The translations under genes were made by a program, and so were the position numbers. Below are positions 50,106 to 59,877 of a stretch of 64,000 bases of DNA, one piece after another. The stretch comes from a candidate division WOR-3 bacterium (lineage in GTDB: Bacteria; Hydrothermota; Tepidihabitantia; Tepidihabitantales; Tepidihabitantaceae). Every line of letters begins with the position of its first letter. The stretch's first letter is position 1. The notes under the pieces are model-generated. The model ran no database searches and had not been told where the DNA came from. It saw only the letters and a program-made list of their open reading frames with translations. Location of the stretch: contig JANLFQ010000001.1 in the NCBI GenBank assembly GCA_024653355.1, positions 124,001 to 188,000 of the forward strand, read 5' to 3'.

Positions 50106-50939
50106 ATGCCCGAACTCCCGGAAGTTGAGACCATCAAGCGCCACTTGGCACCACTTTTAACCGACAACCAGATAAAGACCGTTCTCGTGCGGCGAGCGGA
50201 TGCGGTTGGTTATCCTGATATAAAAAATTTCCGCACCGGCTTAGAAGGGAAAAAAATTAAACAATTGGTTCGGCGAGGGAAATACCTGATAATACATCTT
50301 CACCCCCACGGGCGGCTGATCTTTCATCTCCGATTGAGCGGGCACTTACGCGTCGTCAATAACAACGATGAAATTCCAGCCTATGAAAGGGTAAGGTTGG
50401 TGTTTACAAGTGGCCGGGCGCTTTCTTTTATTGAGCCCCGGGTACTTGGAAAGGTTTATTATGTTGACGGTGCAGGGTTGCCATCGGTCCTGCAGGGGCT
50501 GGGGCGTTTAGGGCTGGAACCAATTGACCGCAGATTTAACGGTAAATATCTGAGGGAGAAGTTGCGGGGACGGCGGGCAAAGATAAAAAGTTTGCTAATG
50601 GACCAGCGGATATGTGCCGGCGTCGGGAATATCTATTCAGACGAGGCGCTGTTTCGCGCTAAGATTAGACCAACCCGGCGGGCGAACACATTAAAACCAG
50701 ACGAGATAAATCAACTGGCGCAGGCATTAAGGGCGGTGCTTAAATCCGGAATTAAGTGGATGGGGACGACAATGACGGATAATCGCTATCTTCAGCCCGA
50801 TGGTGCCCGGGGCGAGTTTCAAAATCAACTCCGGGTATTTGGCAAAAAAGGTATGCCCTGCGGTATCTGCGGCAGGCCGATTAAAAGGTTAAAACTTGGC
50901 AATCGCAGTAGTTACTTCTGTCCCCGGTGTCAGCATTAG
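50106..50939 (+). CDS. mutM: Formamidopyrimidine-DNA glycosylase
   Basis: Excises oxidised purines (8-oxoG) and nicks the abasic site. 277 aa. N-terminus PELPEVETIKRHL carries the catalytic Pro2 and Glu3; Lys in RRGKYLIIHL corresponds to Lys57; helix-two-turn-helix MDQRICAGVGNIYSDEALF; C-terminal zinc finger CGICG ... CPRC. All parts are intact. The 39-base gap to ctpA has no terminator, so cotranscription is likely. Confidence 0.95.
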   Translation: MPELPEVETIKRHLAPLLTDNQIKTVLVRRADAVGYPDIKNFRTGLEGKKIKQLVRRGKYLIIHLHPHGRLIFHLRLSGHLRVVNNNDEIPAYERVRLVFTSGRALSFIEPRVLGKVYYVDGAGLPSVLQGLGRLGLEPIDRRFNGKYLREKLRGRRAKIKSLLMDQRICAGVGNIYSDEALFRAKIRPTRRANTLKPDEINQLAQALRAVLKSGIKWMGTTMTDNRYLQPDGARGEFQNQLRVFGKKGMPCGICGRPIKRLKLGNRSSYFCPRCQH

Positions 50940-50951
50940 CAAGGAGGATTG

Positions 50952-51857
50952 ATGGATAATAGACCGGTTGGGATAATTTGTCACGGTGGCGTGGGTAAGA
51001 TTGAGGAAAAGACGGAATATGCGGCGGGCTTGAAAGTTGCGATTGAAGAGGGTTATCGATTACTGCGACAGGGAGCCAGCGCTTTGGAGGCAGTAATTAA
51101 AGCGGTTGTTGTTATGGAAGATAATCCGATTTTTAATGCCGGAACTGGCTCCAGCTTAACGTTCGATGGTGGTGTTGAGATGGATGCGGCGGTGATGACA
51201 CAGGATGGCAGATTTGGTGGGGTTTGCTGTATCACCGGAGTAAAGAATCCGATTCTGGTAGCGGAGAAGGTAATGGTTTATACCGACCATTTGCTACTCG
51301 CTGGTTCAGGGGCGGTGGAATTTGCCCGCCAGATGGGATTTTCGGAGTATCAGGTGATAACCGAGCGGGCGCGCGCCCGTCTGGAAAAAATGAAGAAAGA
51401 AGGGTCACCTTATTTTCCGAGATTGAGCCAGCGGTTGAGACTGACAGAAGAGCAAAAGATGGGTACGGTGGGAGCGGTGGCGATTGACCGTAATGGCCAT
51501 CTGGCAGCGGCAACATCAAGCGGGGGAATCGTGGGCAGGCTGAAAGGAAGAGTCGGTGATTCAGCGATATTGGGTGCCGGAACTTACGCCTCACCTAACG
51601 GAGCAGTATCGTGCACCGGGCATGGCGAGGAGATATTGCGAATTCTTCTCGCAAAGGACATCGTGGACCGGATGAAGACGATGCCCGCCTCAACAGCACT
51701 TATTCTTGCACTGGCAGAAGCAAAGCGCAAGAAGATAGTATGTGGGGCGATTGGATTTGATGCCCGGGGCGGGATATGTTACGGTCATACCGCGCACGAG
51801 ATGGCGTATGGTTATAAGGTAGCAGACCGACTTTTTATGTTTAATGATGGCAAGTGA
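50952..51857 (+). CDS. Isoaspartyl peptidase / L-asparaginase (Ntn hydrolase)
   Basis: Removes isoaspartyl residues from peptides or hydrolyses asparagine after cutting itself in two. 301 aa. Motifs: ICHGGVGK near the start, NPIFNAGTGSSLTFDGGVEMDA, and the self-cleavage site MGTVGAVAID with catalytic Thr172; RVGDSAILGAGTYA and CTGHGEEILR complete the site. ATG 50952 with AAGGAGG at 50941-50947; TTG 50949 is the alternative. No signal peptide, so cytoplasmic. Confidence 0.92.
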   Translation: MDNRPVGIICHGGVGKIEEKTEYAAGLKVAIEEGYRLLRQGASALEAVIKAVVVMEDNPIFNAGTGSSLTFDGGVEMDAAVMTQDGRFGGVCCITGVKNPILVAEKVMVYTDHLLLAGSGAVEFARQMGFSEYQVITERARARLEKMKKEGSPYFPRLSQRLRLTEEQKMGTVGAVAIDRNGHLAAATSSGGIVGRLKGRVGDSAILGAGTYASPNGAVSCTGHGEEILRILLAKDIVDRMKTMPASTALILALAEAKRKKIVCGAIGFDARGGICYGHTAHEMAYGYKVADRLFMFNDGK

Positions 51858-51880
51858 GATTAGCAGGGTTTTAGAGTTTG

Positions 51881-54724
51881 ATGGGTCTAATTAATCAGAT
51901 GCGGCACCTCTTTTCAATTCCCAGAGTTCTATGTCTCAGTATGTTCTGGGCTTTGAGCATTTGCTATGCTCAGTTTTCTTATTTTGGGAAAAATAAGGTG
52001 CAAACCCGAGATTATCAGTTCCAGAGTTTTGAAACTGAAAATTTTAAGATTCTTTTTTACCCCGGAGGTGAAGGGCTTGCCGAGTTTGCTGCCCGGGCAG
52101 CAGAGGATTTTTACGCCAAAATCAGCCGGGACCTGAACATGGAATTAGAGGCAAAGGTGCCGATTATTATTTATCTCTCTCCCGGACAGTTTGCCGAAAC
52201 CAATGTTATTACCGATTTGCTTGATGAAGGGGTGGGCGGTTTCTCAGAGTTGATCAGGAATCGCATTGTCGTTCCCTTCAACGGCTCTTACCGCGATTTT
52301 TATCATGTGATTGGGCACGAACTAACCCATATTTTTGAGTTCCAAATGTTTTATCGTTCGCGATTAGCGGCACTGCTTGGCGCAATACAGGAGTTTCAGG
52401 TGCCATTGTGGATTATGGAAGGTTTTGCTGAGTTCCAGTCCGGCTGGGTTACGGTGAACTCAGAGATATTTATGCGGGATTTGGTGTTGAGTGGCCGTCT
52501 GGTTTCTTTAGTGGAGTTGAACGACAATTATGGGTATCTTGCTTACCGGGAAGGAGAGTCGTTTTTTCTTTATGTGGCGGAGCGCTATGGTCGGGAAAAG
52601 GTCTACGAGTTTATGAATACGCTGCGGAGTAAAAGGAGCCTGGAGGCGACTTTTCAGGCGGTTTTCGGAATGAGCCAGAAAAAAATCGGTGAGGCGTGGG
52701 AGCAATGGCTTAAAATGCGCTACTGGCCCCAGATTGTTAAAAAGGCAAACTTTGACCGCATTGCTGAACTTTTGACCGATCACAAACAGGACGGCTCAGT
52801 TTACAATACCGCGCCGGCAATTTCACCTAGCGGGACAAAGATCGCAATGATTTCGGACCGGTCAGAGTATGTTGACCTGTATTTGCTCTCAACAATCAAT
52901 GGCAAAATTATAAAACGCCTGATACGCGGCGGCCGTTCGGGGGGATTTGAAGGGCTGCATTTAATTCGACCCGGTGTCGCCTGGTCTCCAGACGAGAAAA
53001 TCATTGCCGTTGTTGCCACAGCGAAAGGAAGAGACAACATTACCCTGATTGATGTTAACAATGGCAAAGTTGTGCGCCGTATTTCCGGTAATCTTGATGC
53101 AATTTACACGCCGAAGTTTTCGCCCGATGGTAAAAAACTGGTTTTTGTCGGGGTGAAAAATGGTTTCAGTGACATCTACGTGGTGGAGACCGATGGGGGA
53201 TCGCCAAAAAGATTGACTTACGATATGTTTGAAGACAGAGACCCGGCATTTTCTCCTTCGGGAGATACCATAGTGTTTGTTTCGGACCGTCCCGAACCGG
53301 GAGTTGATTGGATGCCGGGGAGATATGCGGTGTGGTTGAGAGATGGACGGGGTGAACTGGTGCGACTAACTGCGCCGAGTAGTTTCTTGGGCTATCCGGT
53401 GTTTACCAGTTCGGGCGAATATCTATTCTGGGTCGCGGCGGACTCCTTTTCGCAAAACATTTGCGTTTACTCTCTTAAAAAGGGTCAAATTGTACGCCGT
53501 ACCGACTTTTTGGGCGAGGTGTCTTATCTATCTCTGTCCCAAAATGACCGAAAACTTGCCTTTGCCTACTTTTCCAATGTAGGCTGGGATATTGCGATGA
53601 TACTTGACCCGCTTGAGAAAATTCCTGTTGATACGGGAGTAATTGCTGAGGCGGTGGGTGCCGTTCGGTTCATAAGGAGCGGTCTGGACTTTGAACGGGT
53701 AAAACCGGTAGGGTTCAGTCTGGCACTGGATTATCTTGCCGGAGCCGCTTCTTACAGTACCGGTGCCGGGGGAGGATTCGCCGGAACAATTTACCTTGAA
53801 ATGAGTGATATTTTGGGCAACCATCGGTTTGCAATTTACACCGACCTTTACGGTGACATCCTTAACTCCAATTTGATTCTGCAATACTGGTTATTACCCA
53901 AGCGCGTTGATTATGGATTTACCTTGTTTCAAATTTTTGAAATACCTTACTACGACCCGGGTTCTTTTGTGGTTGAGCGAGTGAATCGCGGCGGCGGAGC
54001 GATTATCAGTTATCCGCTGGACCGGTTTACAAAATTCGAAACAGGATTGCTGGGAATGGCGAGCGATGTAGGTGTTTGGCGTTACGATGAAACCTGGTAT
54101 CAAGAATCAATTTATCGGGAATGGCTGTTTTATGGAAGTGAGGCGTTTGTGTTCGACAACACCTACTGGCCTGATCAGTTTGGTCCAGTTCGGGGTGTGC
54201 GCACGCGTGTTGAAGTTGGGGCATCAGTGCCCGGTATTTCAAGCCGGCGCTATCAGATGCTGACCGCTGACTTTCGTCACTATTTACGGTTAGGTCGTAG
54301 GTTTGTCTTTGCCAGTCGGGTTGTTGGCACGATGGGTTTTGGGCAATTCGGTTCTTTCTATCTGGGCGGGGAAGATGTTCGGGGATACAAATGGGGTGAA
54401 TTTTACAAAAAGCAAGGTCCAGGGATTGGGCTATTTAACTTTGAGTTGCGTTATCCTTTTATCGACCGGTTGAATATCGCCTTTCCTCTGCCGATAGATA
54501 TTCGTGGTATCAGGGGTGTAGCATTTCTCGACGGCGGGATGATTTTGGGTGACAGTATGCGCATCTGGAACGGGCAGCAATTCCAGGACTTAAAACTCGG
54601 CGTCGGGGCAGGGTTGCGTATTCCAGTTTGGTTTTTCTATGTGAAACTGGACTTTGCCAAACCATTGTCGTTAACGGATGATAAAAACTGGAAGTTTCTG
54701 TTTGAGCTGGGCTCCGATTTTTAA
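51881..54724 (+). CDS. Metallopeptidase / beta-propeller / Omp85-type barrel fusion, second copy
   Basis: 947 aa, same plan as the gene at 33057. Signal peptide ending SICYAQ. The peptidase MA-like domain has HELTH at residues 146-150 (IGHELTHIFEF) and the follow-up PLWIMEGFAEFQSGW. The PD40/TolB propeller is at about 300-560 (SVYNTAPAISPSGTKIAMIS, TPKFSPDGKKLVFVG, DRDPAFSPSGDTIVFVSDRP). The last 330 residues form an Omp85-type barrel with LGGEDVRGYKWGE (VRGY, L6 loop), FNFELRYPF and GIRGVAFLDGGM. No POTRA. Followed by a lipoprotein that overlaps its 3' end by 47 bases. Zinc-protease activity is inferred from HExxH only. Confidence 0.82.
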   Translation: MGLINQMRHLFSIPRVLCLSMFWALSICYAQFSYFGKNKVQTRDYQFQSFETENFKILFYPGGEGLAEFAARAAEDFYAKISRDLNMELEAKVPIIIYLSPGQFAETNVITDLLDEGVGGFSELIRNRIVVPFNGSYRDFYHVIGHELTHIFEFQMFYRSRLAALLGAIQEFQVPLWIMEGFAEFQSGWVTVNSEIFMRDLVLSGRLVSLVELNDNYGYLAYREGESFFLYVAERYGREKVYEFMNTLRSKRSLEATFQAVFGMSQKKIGEAWEQWLKMRYWPQIVKKANFDRIAELLTDHKQDGSVYNTAPAISPSGTKIAMISDRSEYVDLYLLSTINGKIIKRLIRGGRSGGFEGLHLIRPGVAWSPDEKIIAVVATAKGRDNITLIDVNNGKVVRRISGNLDAIYTPKFSPDGKKLVFVGVKNGFSDIYVVETDGGSPKRLTYDMFEDRDPAFSPSGDTIVFVSDRPEPGVDWMPGRYAVWLRDGRGELVRLTAPSSFLGYPVFTSSGEYLFWVAADSFSQNICVYSLKKGQIVRRTDFLGEVSYLSLSQNDRKLAFAYFSNVGWDIAMILDPLEKIPVDTGVIAEAVGAVRFIRSGLDFERVKPVGFSLALDYLAGAASYSTGAGGGFAGTIYLEMSDILGNHRFAIYTDLYGDILNSNLILQYWLLPKRVDYGFTLFQIFEIPYYDPGSFVVERVNRGGGAIISYPLDRFTKFETGLLGMASDVGVWRYDETWYQESIYREWLFYGSEAFVFDNTYWPDQFGPVRGVRTRVEVGASVPGISSRRYQMLTADFRHYLRLGRRFVFASRVVGTMGFGQFGSFYLGGEDVRGYKWGEFYKKQGPGIGLFNFELRYPFIDRLNIAFPLPIDIRGIRGVAFLDGGMILGDSMRIWNGQQFQDLKLGVGAGLRIPVWFFYVKLDFAKPLSLTDDKNWKFLFELGSDF

Positions 54725-55910
54725 AAAACACGCACTGATTGGAATAACTGTTTTTTTTCTTGGGTGCAGTGCGAAGTTAGTCAGACAAAATTTGGAACCG
54801 GAACGCGCGGACCGGGAAATCTGGAAGAGTCTGACCCGGGTCAGTTCCTTCAGTTTCTCACTTTATTATCATACCGATTGGCCAACAACTATTTCTGCTC
54901 GATATTCTGGCATATACAATAGTCCGGATAGGGAAAAATGGGATGGTTACTGGGAACGGGAAAACGAAAAGAGGATGGTGCAGTTAAGGGCAAAGGGTGA
55001 TGTGCAGTTTGCAATGGAAGACGGTCGGTGGGAAAAAATGCCAAGGGGGGTAGAAACTAAAATTTTTGACCAGATTGAACAGGTGTTGCAGAATACCGAA
55101 CTGGAGTATCTTGGATTAGAGAAAGGGCGGTTTCGATATCAATTTAAGCCCAATCTCCCTCTTCTTGACCTACCAGGGTTAAAACACATTATCGGGATAC
55201 TGGAGATAGATGCGAAATCAGGTTTACCTTTGCGAATCTACTGTTGCGCCGATGACAGGAGTGCCGAGTGGGATATGAGGTTTGAACGATTTAATCAGGC
55301 GGGCAGGATTAAATTTCCTTTTGTTCCCGCCGCAAGAGTACTGCTTGATGCATCGGGAACGGTTAATTTTTTCAAAATCAAAAAAGCCAAGGCAATTATC
55401 CAGAACCGATTAAAGTTTCTTGGGGTTGAATGCCGGTTTAATTCTTCAGGGCTTCTGTCCTGCAGCAAATTTGAGGTAAAGTTGAACGAGGTTTTTACTC
55501 ACCCGACTTTGCGACTGCTGTTTGGTACCGGTAGAGTAGAAATTTGGGATGCGGTGTGGTCGGATAGTCTGTATTCTTCGGGTAAATCTCTGCCGGTTGC
55601 CGGCGATGCGGCAAAACAGGTTGTGCTCAAAACCTTGCTGGCAGGTAATCAAGAATTGAATGCCGAGCCAATTTTCGATCCGCCCATTGTTCCAAAGTTA
55701 AGGACGGTCGTTCGCGCCGGACAGGATAGGAGCCGTGGTTTGACAGTTCTTGTTCTTGATGGAGTGGTGCTGGGAATTGGTGTGTGGGAAGATGCCGAAC
55801 GGTGTGTATTTTCGGACATTGGCAGTCCGGAGACGGTGCGGACGATCGCCGCGCTTGCCTCGCAACAGCCGTTGCCATTGGAATTTCAGGTTACCGTTAG
55901 AGACAATTGA
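54678..55910 (+). CDS. Lipoprotein linked to the Omp85-type fusion
   Basis: 410 aa. Hydrophobic N-terminus with lipobox FLGC (cysteine about residue 30 from ATG 54678; TTG 54702 would give a shorter signal). The mature part begins with helix-rich SAKLVRQNLEPERADREIWK, then beta strands resembling the LolA/DUF4292 type of envelope lipid-binding fold; this resemblance is weak. It starts inside the preceding barrel gene, so the two are coupled and may act together at the outer membrane. Function unknown. Confidence 0.6.
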   Translation: MIKTGSFCLSWAPIFKKHALIGITVFFLGCSAKLVRQNLEPERADREIWKSLTRVSSFSFSLYYHTDWPTTISARYSGIYNSPDREKWDGYWERENEKRMVQLRAKGDVQFAMEDGRWEKMPRGVETKIFDQIEQVLQNTELEYLGLEKGRFRYQFKPNLPLLDLPGLKHIIGILEIDAKSGLPLRIYCCADDRSAEWDMRFERFNQAGRIKFPFVPAARVLLDASGTVNFFKIKKAKAIIQNRLKFLGVECRFNSSGLLSCSKFEVKLNEVFTHPTLRLLFGTGRVEIWDAVWSDSLYSSGKSLPVAGDAAKQVVLKTLLAGNQELNAEPIFDPPIVPKLRTVVRAGQDRSRGLTVLVLDGVVLGIGVWEDAERCVFSDIGSPETVRTIAALASQQPLPLEFQVTVRDN

Positions 55911-55944
55911 AATTACGGCTGTTTAATTATAAAGTGATGAGTGT

Positions 55945-56970
55945 TTATGGGATGTTCAATTCTCCAGCAAGTTGGCCACAACCGGCTAAGATTTTGCCTC
56001 CTTTGCTTTTCCGGATGGTAACCGTCGGCAGGTGGGGATAAAGAGCAAGGGCAAAGCGTTTGACAGCAGCCGGCGTTGGCGGTCTAAATGGTGAACCGGG
56101 AAATGGGTTGAAGGGAATCAGGTTGATTTTACAAGGAATACCTTCGAGCAGACGTACAAGCCTTGAGATGTCTTCGGGAAGGTTATTGATACCATCGAGC
56201 AGGACATACTCGAAGGTGATTCGGCGGTGGGTTTGGGCATAGTAGGCGCGAATTGCTTCAAATAGGATTTTTAGGGGGTAACGTTTGTTGATGGGCATAA
56301 TCATCGAACGGGTTTGGTCATTGGTGGCGTTGAGCGACACGGCGAGTCGAATCTGAAGAGGGAACTGGGCAAGGCGATAGATACCATCAGGAATGCCAGC
56401 GGTGGAAATGGTGATACGACGGGCACCGATTTTTAATCCGTAATCGGAGTTTATAGTTTTTACCGCCTCGAGGACTTCATCTAAGTTGAGAAGGGGTTCG
56501 CCCATTCCCATAAATACAATATTAGTTGGAGTGGTGTTGGTTTGCCTGATCAACGCCTGAATCTGTTCGACAATTTCAAACCATTTAAGGTTTCGTTTGA
56601 AGCCGAGTTTTGCGGTGGCACAGATGCGGCAGTTTAACGGACATCCAACCTGGGTAGAGACACAGACTGTGCGGCGGTTCTGGTCGAAGAGTAGCACGGA
56701 CTCAATTATGTTGTCGTCCTGAAGAGCAAAGGTGAGTTTAACTGTTGAATCAGGACTGGATAGGATACGGATTGGTGAAAGGTTGCTGATGTAAAACTGT
56801 TTACTGAGTTCCTGACGAAAATTTTTGCTCAAGTTCGTCATTTCGTCAAAGCTGGTGGCATTTTTCTGGTACAGCCAGAGAAACAGTTGGCGGGCGCGAT
56901 ATTTTTCCCAACCGCACTTTTCCCCATATTGAATGAGTTGTTCAAGGGTGAAGGATTTGATGTCGGTCAT
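55945..56970 (-). CDS. rlmN: 23S rRNA (A2503-C2) methyltransferase RlmN
   Basis: Radical-SAM enzyme that methylates C2 of A2503 in 23S rRNA and A37 in some tRNAs. 341 aa. The 4Fe-4S site is GCPLNCRICATAKLGF (CxxxCxxC), preceded by VCVSTQV. FMGMGEPLLNLDEVLEA, the SAM site RRITISTAGIPDGI, and the C-terminal Cys in AGCGQL complete it. ATG 56970 follows the rodA stop after 2 bases; a longer frame to 57021 lies within rodA. Last gene of the mre operon. Confidence 0.95.
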   Translation of the reverse strand: MTDIKSFTLEQLIQYGEKCGWEKYRARQLFLWLYQKNATSFDEMTNLSKNFRQELSKQFYISNLSPIRILSSPDSTVKLTFALQDDNIIESVLLFDQNRRTVCVSTQVGCPLNCRICATAKLGFKRNLKWFEIVEQIQALIRQTNTTPTNIVFMGMGEPLLNLDEVLEAVKTINSDYGLKIGARRITISTAGIPDGIYRLAQFPLQIRLAVSLNATNDQTRSMIMPINKRYPLKILFEAIRAYYAQTHRRITFEYVLLDGINNLPEDISRLVRLLEGIPCKINLIPFNPFPGSPFRPPTPAAVKRFALALYPHLPTVTIRKSKGGKILAGCGQLAGELNIP

Positions 56971-56972
56971 TT

Positions 56973-58160
56973 CTACTCCGGCTGGGCGGAGATGTTGAGG
57001 ACAAGGCCAATCATAAGACAACAGGTTAGGAGTGAAGAGCCACCATAGCTGATAAATGGCAGGGTAACGCCGGTGATGGGTAAAAGCCCGAGTAACATTC
57101 CGATGTTGACAAATGCTTGGTAAAAGAGAATTGCAGCGAAACCGATGGCTATGAGACTTGCATTTTTGTCCCGACTGTTGTAGGCGATAAGAAGGATACG
57201 CCGGATTAAAAAGCCGATGACGAGTAGCAGAAGCAAAGAGCCGATAAAACCGGTTTCTTCGGCAATGGCGGAGAAGATGAAATCGGTATGACGATTAGGA
57301 AGAAAGCCCAGCCTTTTTTGGGTACCGTGAAGGAAGCCCTTTCCCAAAAGTCTTCCTGAACCGATGGCAATTTGCGATTGGATTGCGTTCCAGCCCATTC
57401 CATGGGGGTCAAACCACGGTGCGAAAAAACTGATAAGACGGGTTCGCTGGTAATCCTTGAGCAGGGAAAGAACAACCGGGGAAAGAAGCCCGAATACCGT
57501 GCCGGTTGCGAGTGCCGCTATTGCCCGAAAGAACCGCATTCGAAGGAACACGAGAACAGCAAGGAAGACAAAGAAGGGAATCCACAGATAAAGCGAAAAG
57601 CCGGCGGCAAAAGAAAGGAAGGGCATAAATAGCAGTAAAATGTGTAATGGTCTTAATCCCTGCCAGTAGAGCATTGCAGCAAAAGGCGGCACCAGGCAGA
57701 GGGCGGTGCTGAGGTCAGGTTCGAGCAGGATGAGCAAAAGGGGAATTACCATTATCAATATCGGTCCCGCAAGGCTGGCAAAGTTTGGTTTAATTTCCCG
57801 TTTGTAGCTTAAATATTTGGCGAGCATCAGGGTGACGGTGATTTTTGCGAACTCCGAGGGTTGTAAAGAAAATGAACCGATTTGAAACCAGCGTCGGGCA
57901 CCAGGCCCGGTTCCCAAGAATAACACAGCAATTAGCAGAAGTAGAGTTAAGGCATAAAGTGGTTCGGTTAAACCGTATAGGATGCGGCGCGGGAGCAGGA
58001 AGAACAAAAAAATCCCGAAAAAGCCGATGGGGACAAATATCAGCTGGCGAAGAAGATAACGCCCCCCTCCCGCAGAATAGATGGCAAGAAGACCAATTGT
58101 GATTAAAGTTAAAGTTAGAGCAAGTAGGGAAATGTCGAATCTCCGCCGATTATTCGTCAT
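56973..58160 (-). CDS. rodA: Rod-shape SEDS glycosyltransferase RodA
   Basis: Polymerises glycan strands of peptidoglycan with its partner PBP2. 395 aa with ten membrane helices. SEDS signatures: GARRWFQIGSFSLQPSEFAK, the catalytic-region Asp in LLEPDLSTAL, NRHTDFIFSAIAEETGFIGS, and VTLPFISYGGSSLL near the end. Start ATG 58160 overlaps mrdA by 11 bases; ATG 58178 is possible but adds six atypical residues. Confidence 0.94.
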   Translation of the reverse strand: MTNNRRRFDISLLALTLTLITIGLLAIYSAGGGRYLLRQLIFVPIGFFGIFLFFLLPRRILYGLTEPLYALTLLLLIAVLFLGTGPGARRWFQIGSFSLQPSEFAKITVTLMLAKYLSYKREIKPNFASLAGPILIMVIPLLLILLEPDLSTALCLVPPFAAMLYWQGLRPLHILLLFMPFLSFAAGFSLYLWIPFFVFLAVLVFLRMRFFRAIAALATGTVFGLLSPVVLSLLKDYQRTRLISFFAPWFDPHGMGWNAIQSQIAIGSGRLLGKGFLHGTQKRLGFLPNRHTDFIFSAIAEETGFIGSLLLLLVIGFLIRRILLIAYNSRDKNASLIAIGFAAILFYQAFVNIGMLLGLLPITGVTLPFISYGGSSLLTCCLMIGLVLNISAQPE

Positions 58161-59877
58161 ATGAAGAAAAATAGGCACGAATCAGTTCACCAACAATTGG
58201 TGCGGCAACAGCTCCACCGTGTCCGGCATTTTCTACTAAAACAGCGAAAACAACTTCTGGGGCTTCAGCCGGTGCATAGCCAACAAACCAGGCATGGTCG
58301 GGCCGGGGTGGGTTTTGTGCCGTGCCGGTTTTGCCGGCGATGGTGATTTCGTTGTGTTGTGCAGCACGACCGGTGCCGAACTGGACGACCCTAGTTAATG
58401 CTTTTTTCACCTGCATTAGATCCTGTTTGTTTATTGAGACATCGATGCGTGTGGGTTGGGTAACCTTTACCCGGATACCGGCAGAATCGATATGGGAAAC
58501 AAGAAATGGTCGATAATAATAACCTTCGTTGGCGATGCAACAGTAGAGTGTTGCCAGTTGCAGAGGAGTTAGCATAATTTCCCCCTGACCAATGGCAAAG
58601 TTGAGCATTGTGCCCCGGGTCCATTTACCTTTTCCATAGCGGCGGTCGAGATACTCCCGGGAAGGAATATTTCCCGGACTTTCTCCCGGGATGTCAATAC
58701 CGGTTGGTTTGCCCAAACCCAAGCGCTGACAAAACTCTGTGAGACTATCAATGCTGAGGCGTAATCCAAGCTGGTAGAAGTAAACATTGCAGGATTGCTC
58801 GATGGCACCAAGTAGATTGAGTGTGCCGTGGGTAGACCAGCATTTGAATGTGCGGTTGCCGTAGCGAAATGTCCCGGTACAGGGTAATAGGGTTGTGGTA
58901 GGCGTGACAATGTGGTCTTTAAGTGCGGCGAGTGCGACCAGGGGTTTAAATGTGCTACCCGGAGGATACCCTGAAGAAATTGCCCGGTTATAAAATGGTT
59001 TAGAAGGGTTGTTGACGAGGTTTTTCCAAAATGACGGATTTATGGTCGAAAAGAAAATGTTCGGGTCAAACTGGGGGCGAGACAAAAGGCAGATGATTGC
59101 GCCATTTTTAACCGAGATGCCTACAACCGCGGCGCGGTCATAGTTTTTAGTAAGTTCGGCCGCAAGATTTTGAAGACGGTGATCGATAGTCAGATAGATA
59201 TCTTTGCCGGGAATTGGGGGTTCTGGTCTTTTTTCGGCTAAAGGACCGATTTCTCTGCCCCGGGCATCGACTTCAACAAATTCATAACCGTCTTTGCCGC
59301 GCAAAACTTTTTCATAACTGGCTTCGACACCGGTTCGACCGACGAAATCGAGACGACGGTAAGTGGAATCTTTAGCGAGTTCTTCTTCCGTGACCTCGCC
59401 CAGATGACCGATTGTATGAGAGTAAAGCTCATGGTAGGGGTAATTACGAACCGGGTCAATGCGGATCAGTACGCCGGGGAGGCGAAAGTTGTTTTCCTGG
59501 ATTCGGGCGACAATTGTTGGGTCGGCATTGCGATAAATTGTAACCGGTGAAGGAAAGGCAACGATTGGTTCCAGGCGCCGTTTGAGTTCAGCAAATGGCA
59601 GGTTAATAAGGCTGGCAAGCAGGGTTAGAGCGCTATCGTTTGTCTCAGTTGGGATTACGGTAACAGTGAATGAAGGTCGGGTGTCGGCAAGGAGAACGCC
59701 GTTACGGTCGTAGATACGGCCGCGCGGTGCCGGTAAAACAATTTTACGAATCCGATTACGGTCGCTTAATCGGGCGTAACGGGCACCGCGGATAAGTTGG
59801 AGATAAGATAGGCGCAGGCTTAAGATGCCAAACAGGATGATGATAATGCCGGTTAATCTTTTTAAACGGTTTTTCAT
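58150..59877 (-). CDS. mrdA: Penicillin-binding protein 2
   Basis: Class B transpeptidase of the elongasome that crosslinks peptidoglycan with RodA. 575 aa. One N-terminal membrane helix, the dimerisation/pedestal domain (LPAPRGRIYDRNGVLLAD, GRTGVEASYEKVLRG) and the transpeptidase with SxxK GSTFKP (near residue 310), SxN in EQSCNVYFYQ and KTG in AGKTGTAQNP. Overlaps mreD by 4 bases. Confidence 0.96.
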   Translation of the reverse strand: MKNRLKRLTGIIIILFGILSLRLSYLQLIRGARYARLSDRNRIRKIVLPAPRGRIYDRNGVLLADTRPSFTVTVIPTETNDSALTLLASLINLPFAELKRRLEPIVAFPSPVTIYRNADPTIVARIQENNFRLPGVLIRIDPVRNYPYHELYSHTIGHLGEVTEEELAKDSTYRRLDFVGRTGVEASYEKVLRGKDGYEFVEVDARGREIGPLAEKRPEPPIPGKDIYLTIDHRLQNLAAELTKNYDRAAVVGISVKNGAIICLLSRPQFDPNIFFSTINPSFWKNLVNNPSKPFYNRAISSGYPPGSTFKPLVALAALKDHIVTPTTTLLPCTGTFRYGNRTFKCWSTHGTLNLLGAIEQSCNVYFYQLGLRLSIDSLTEFCQRLGLGKPTGIDIPGESPGNIPSREYLDRRYGKGKWTRGTMLNFAIGQGEIMLTPLQLATLYCCIANEGYYYRPFLVSHIDSAGIRVKVTQPTRIDVSINKQDLMQVKKALTRVVQFGTGRAAQHNEITIAGKTGTAQNPPRPDHAWFVGYAPAEAPEVVFAVLVENAGHGGAVAAPIVGELIRAYFSSYDE

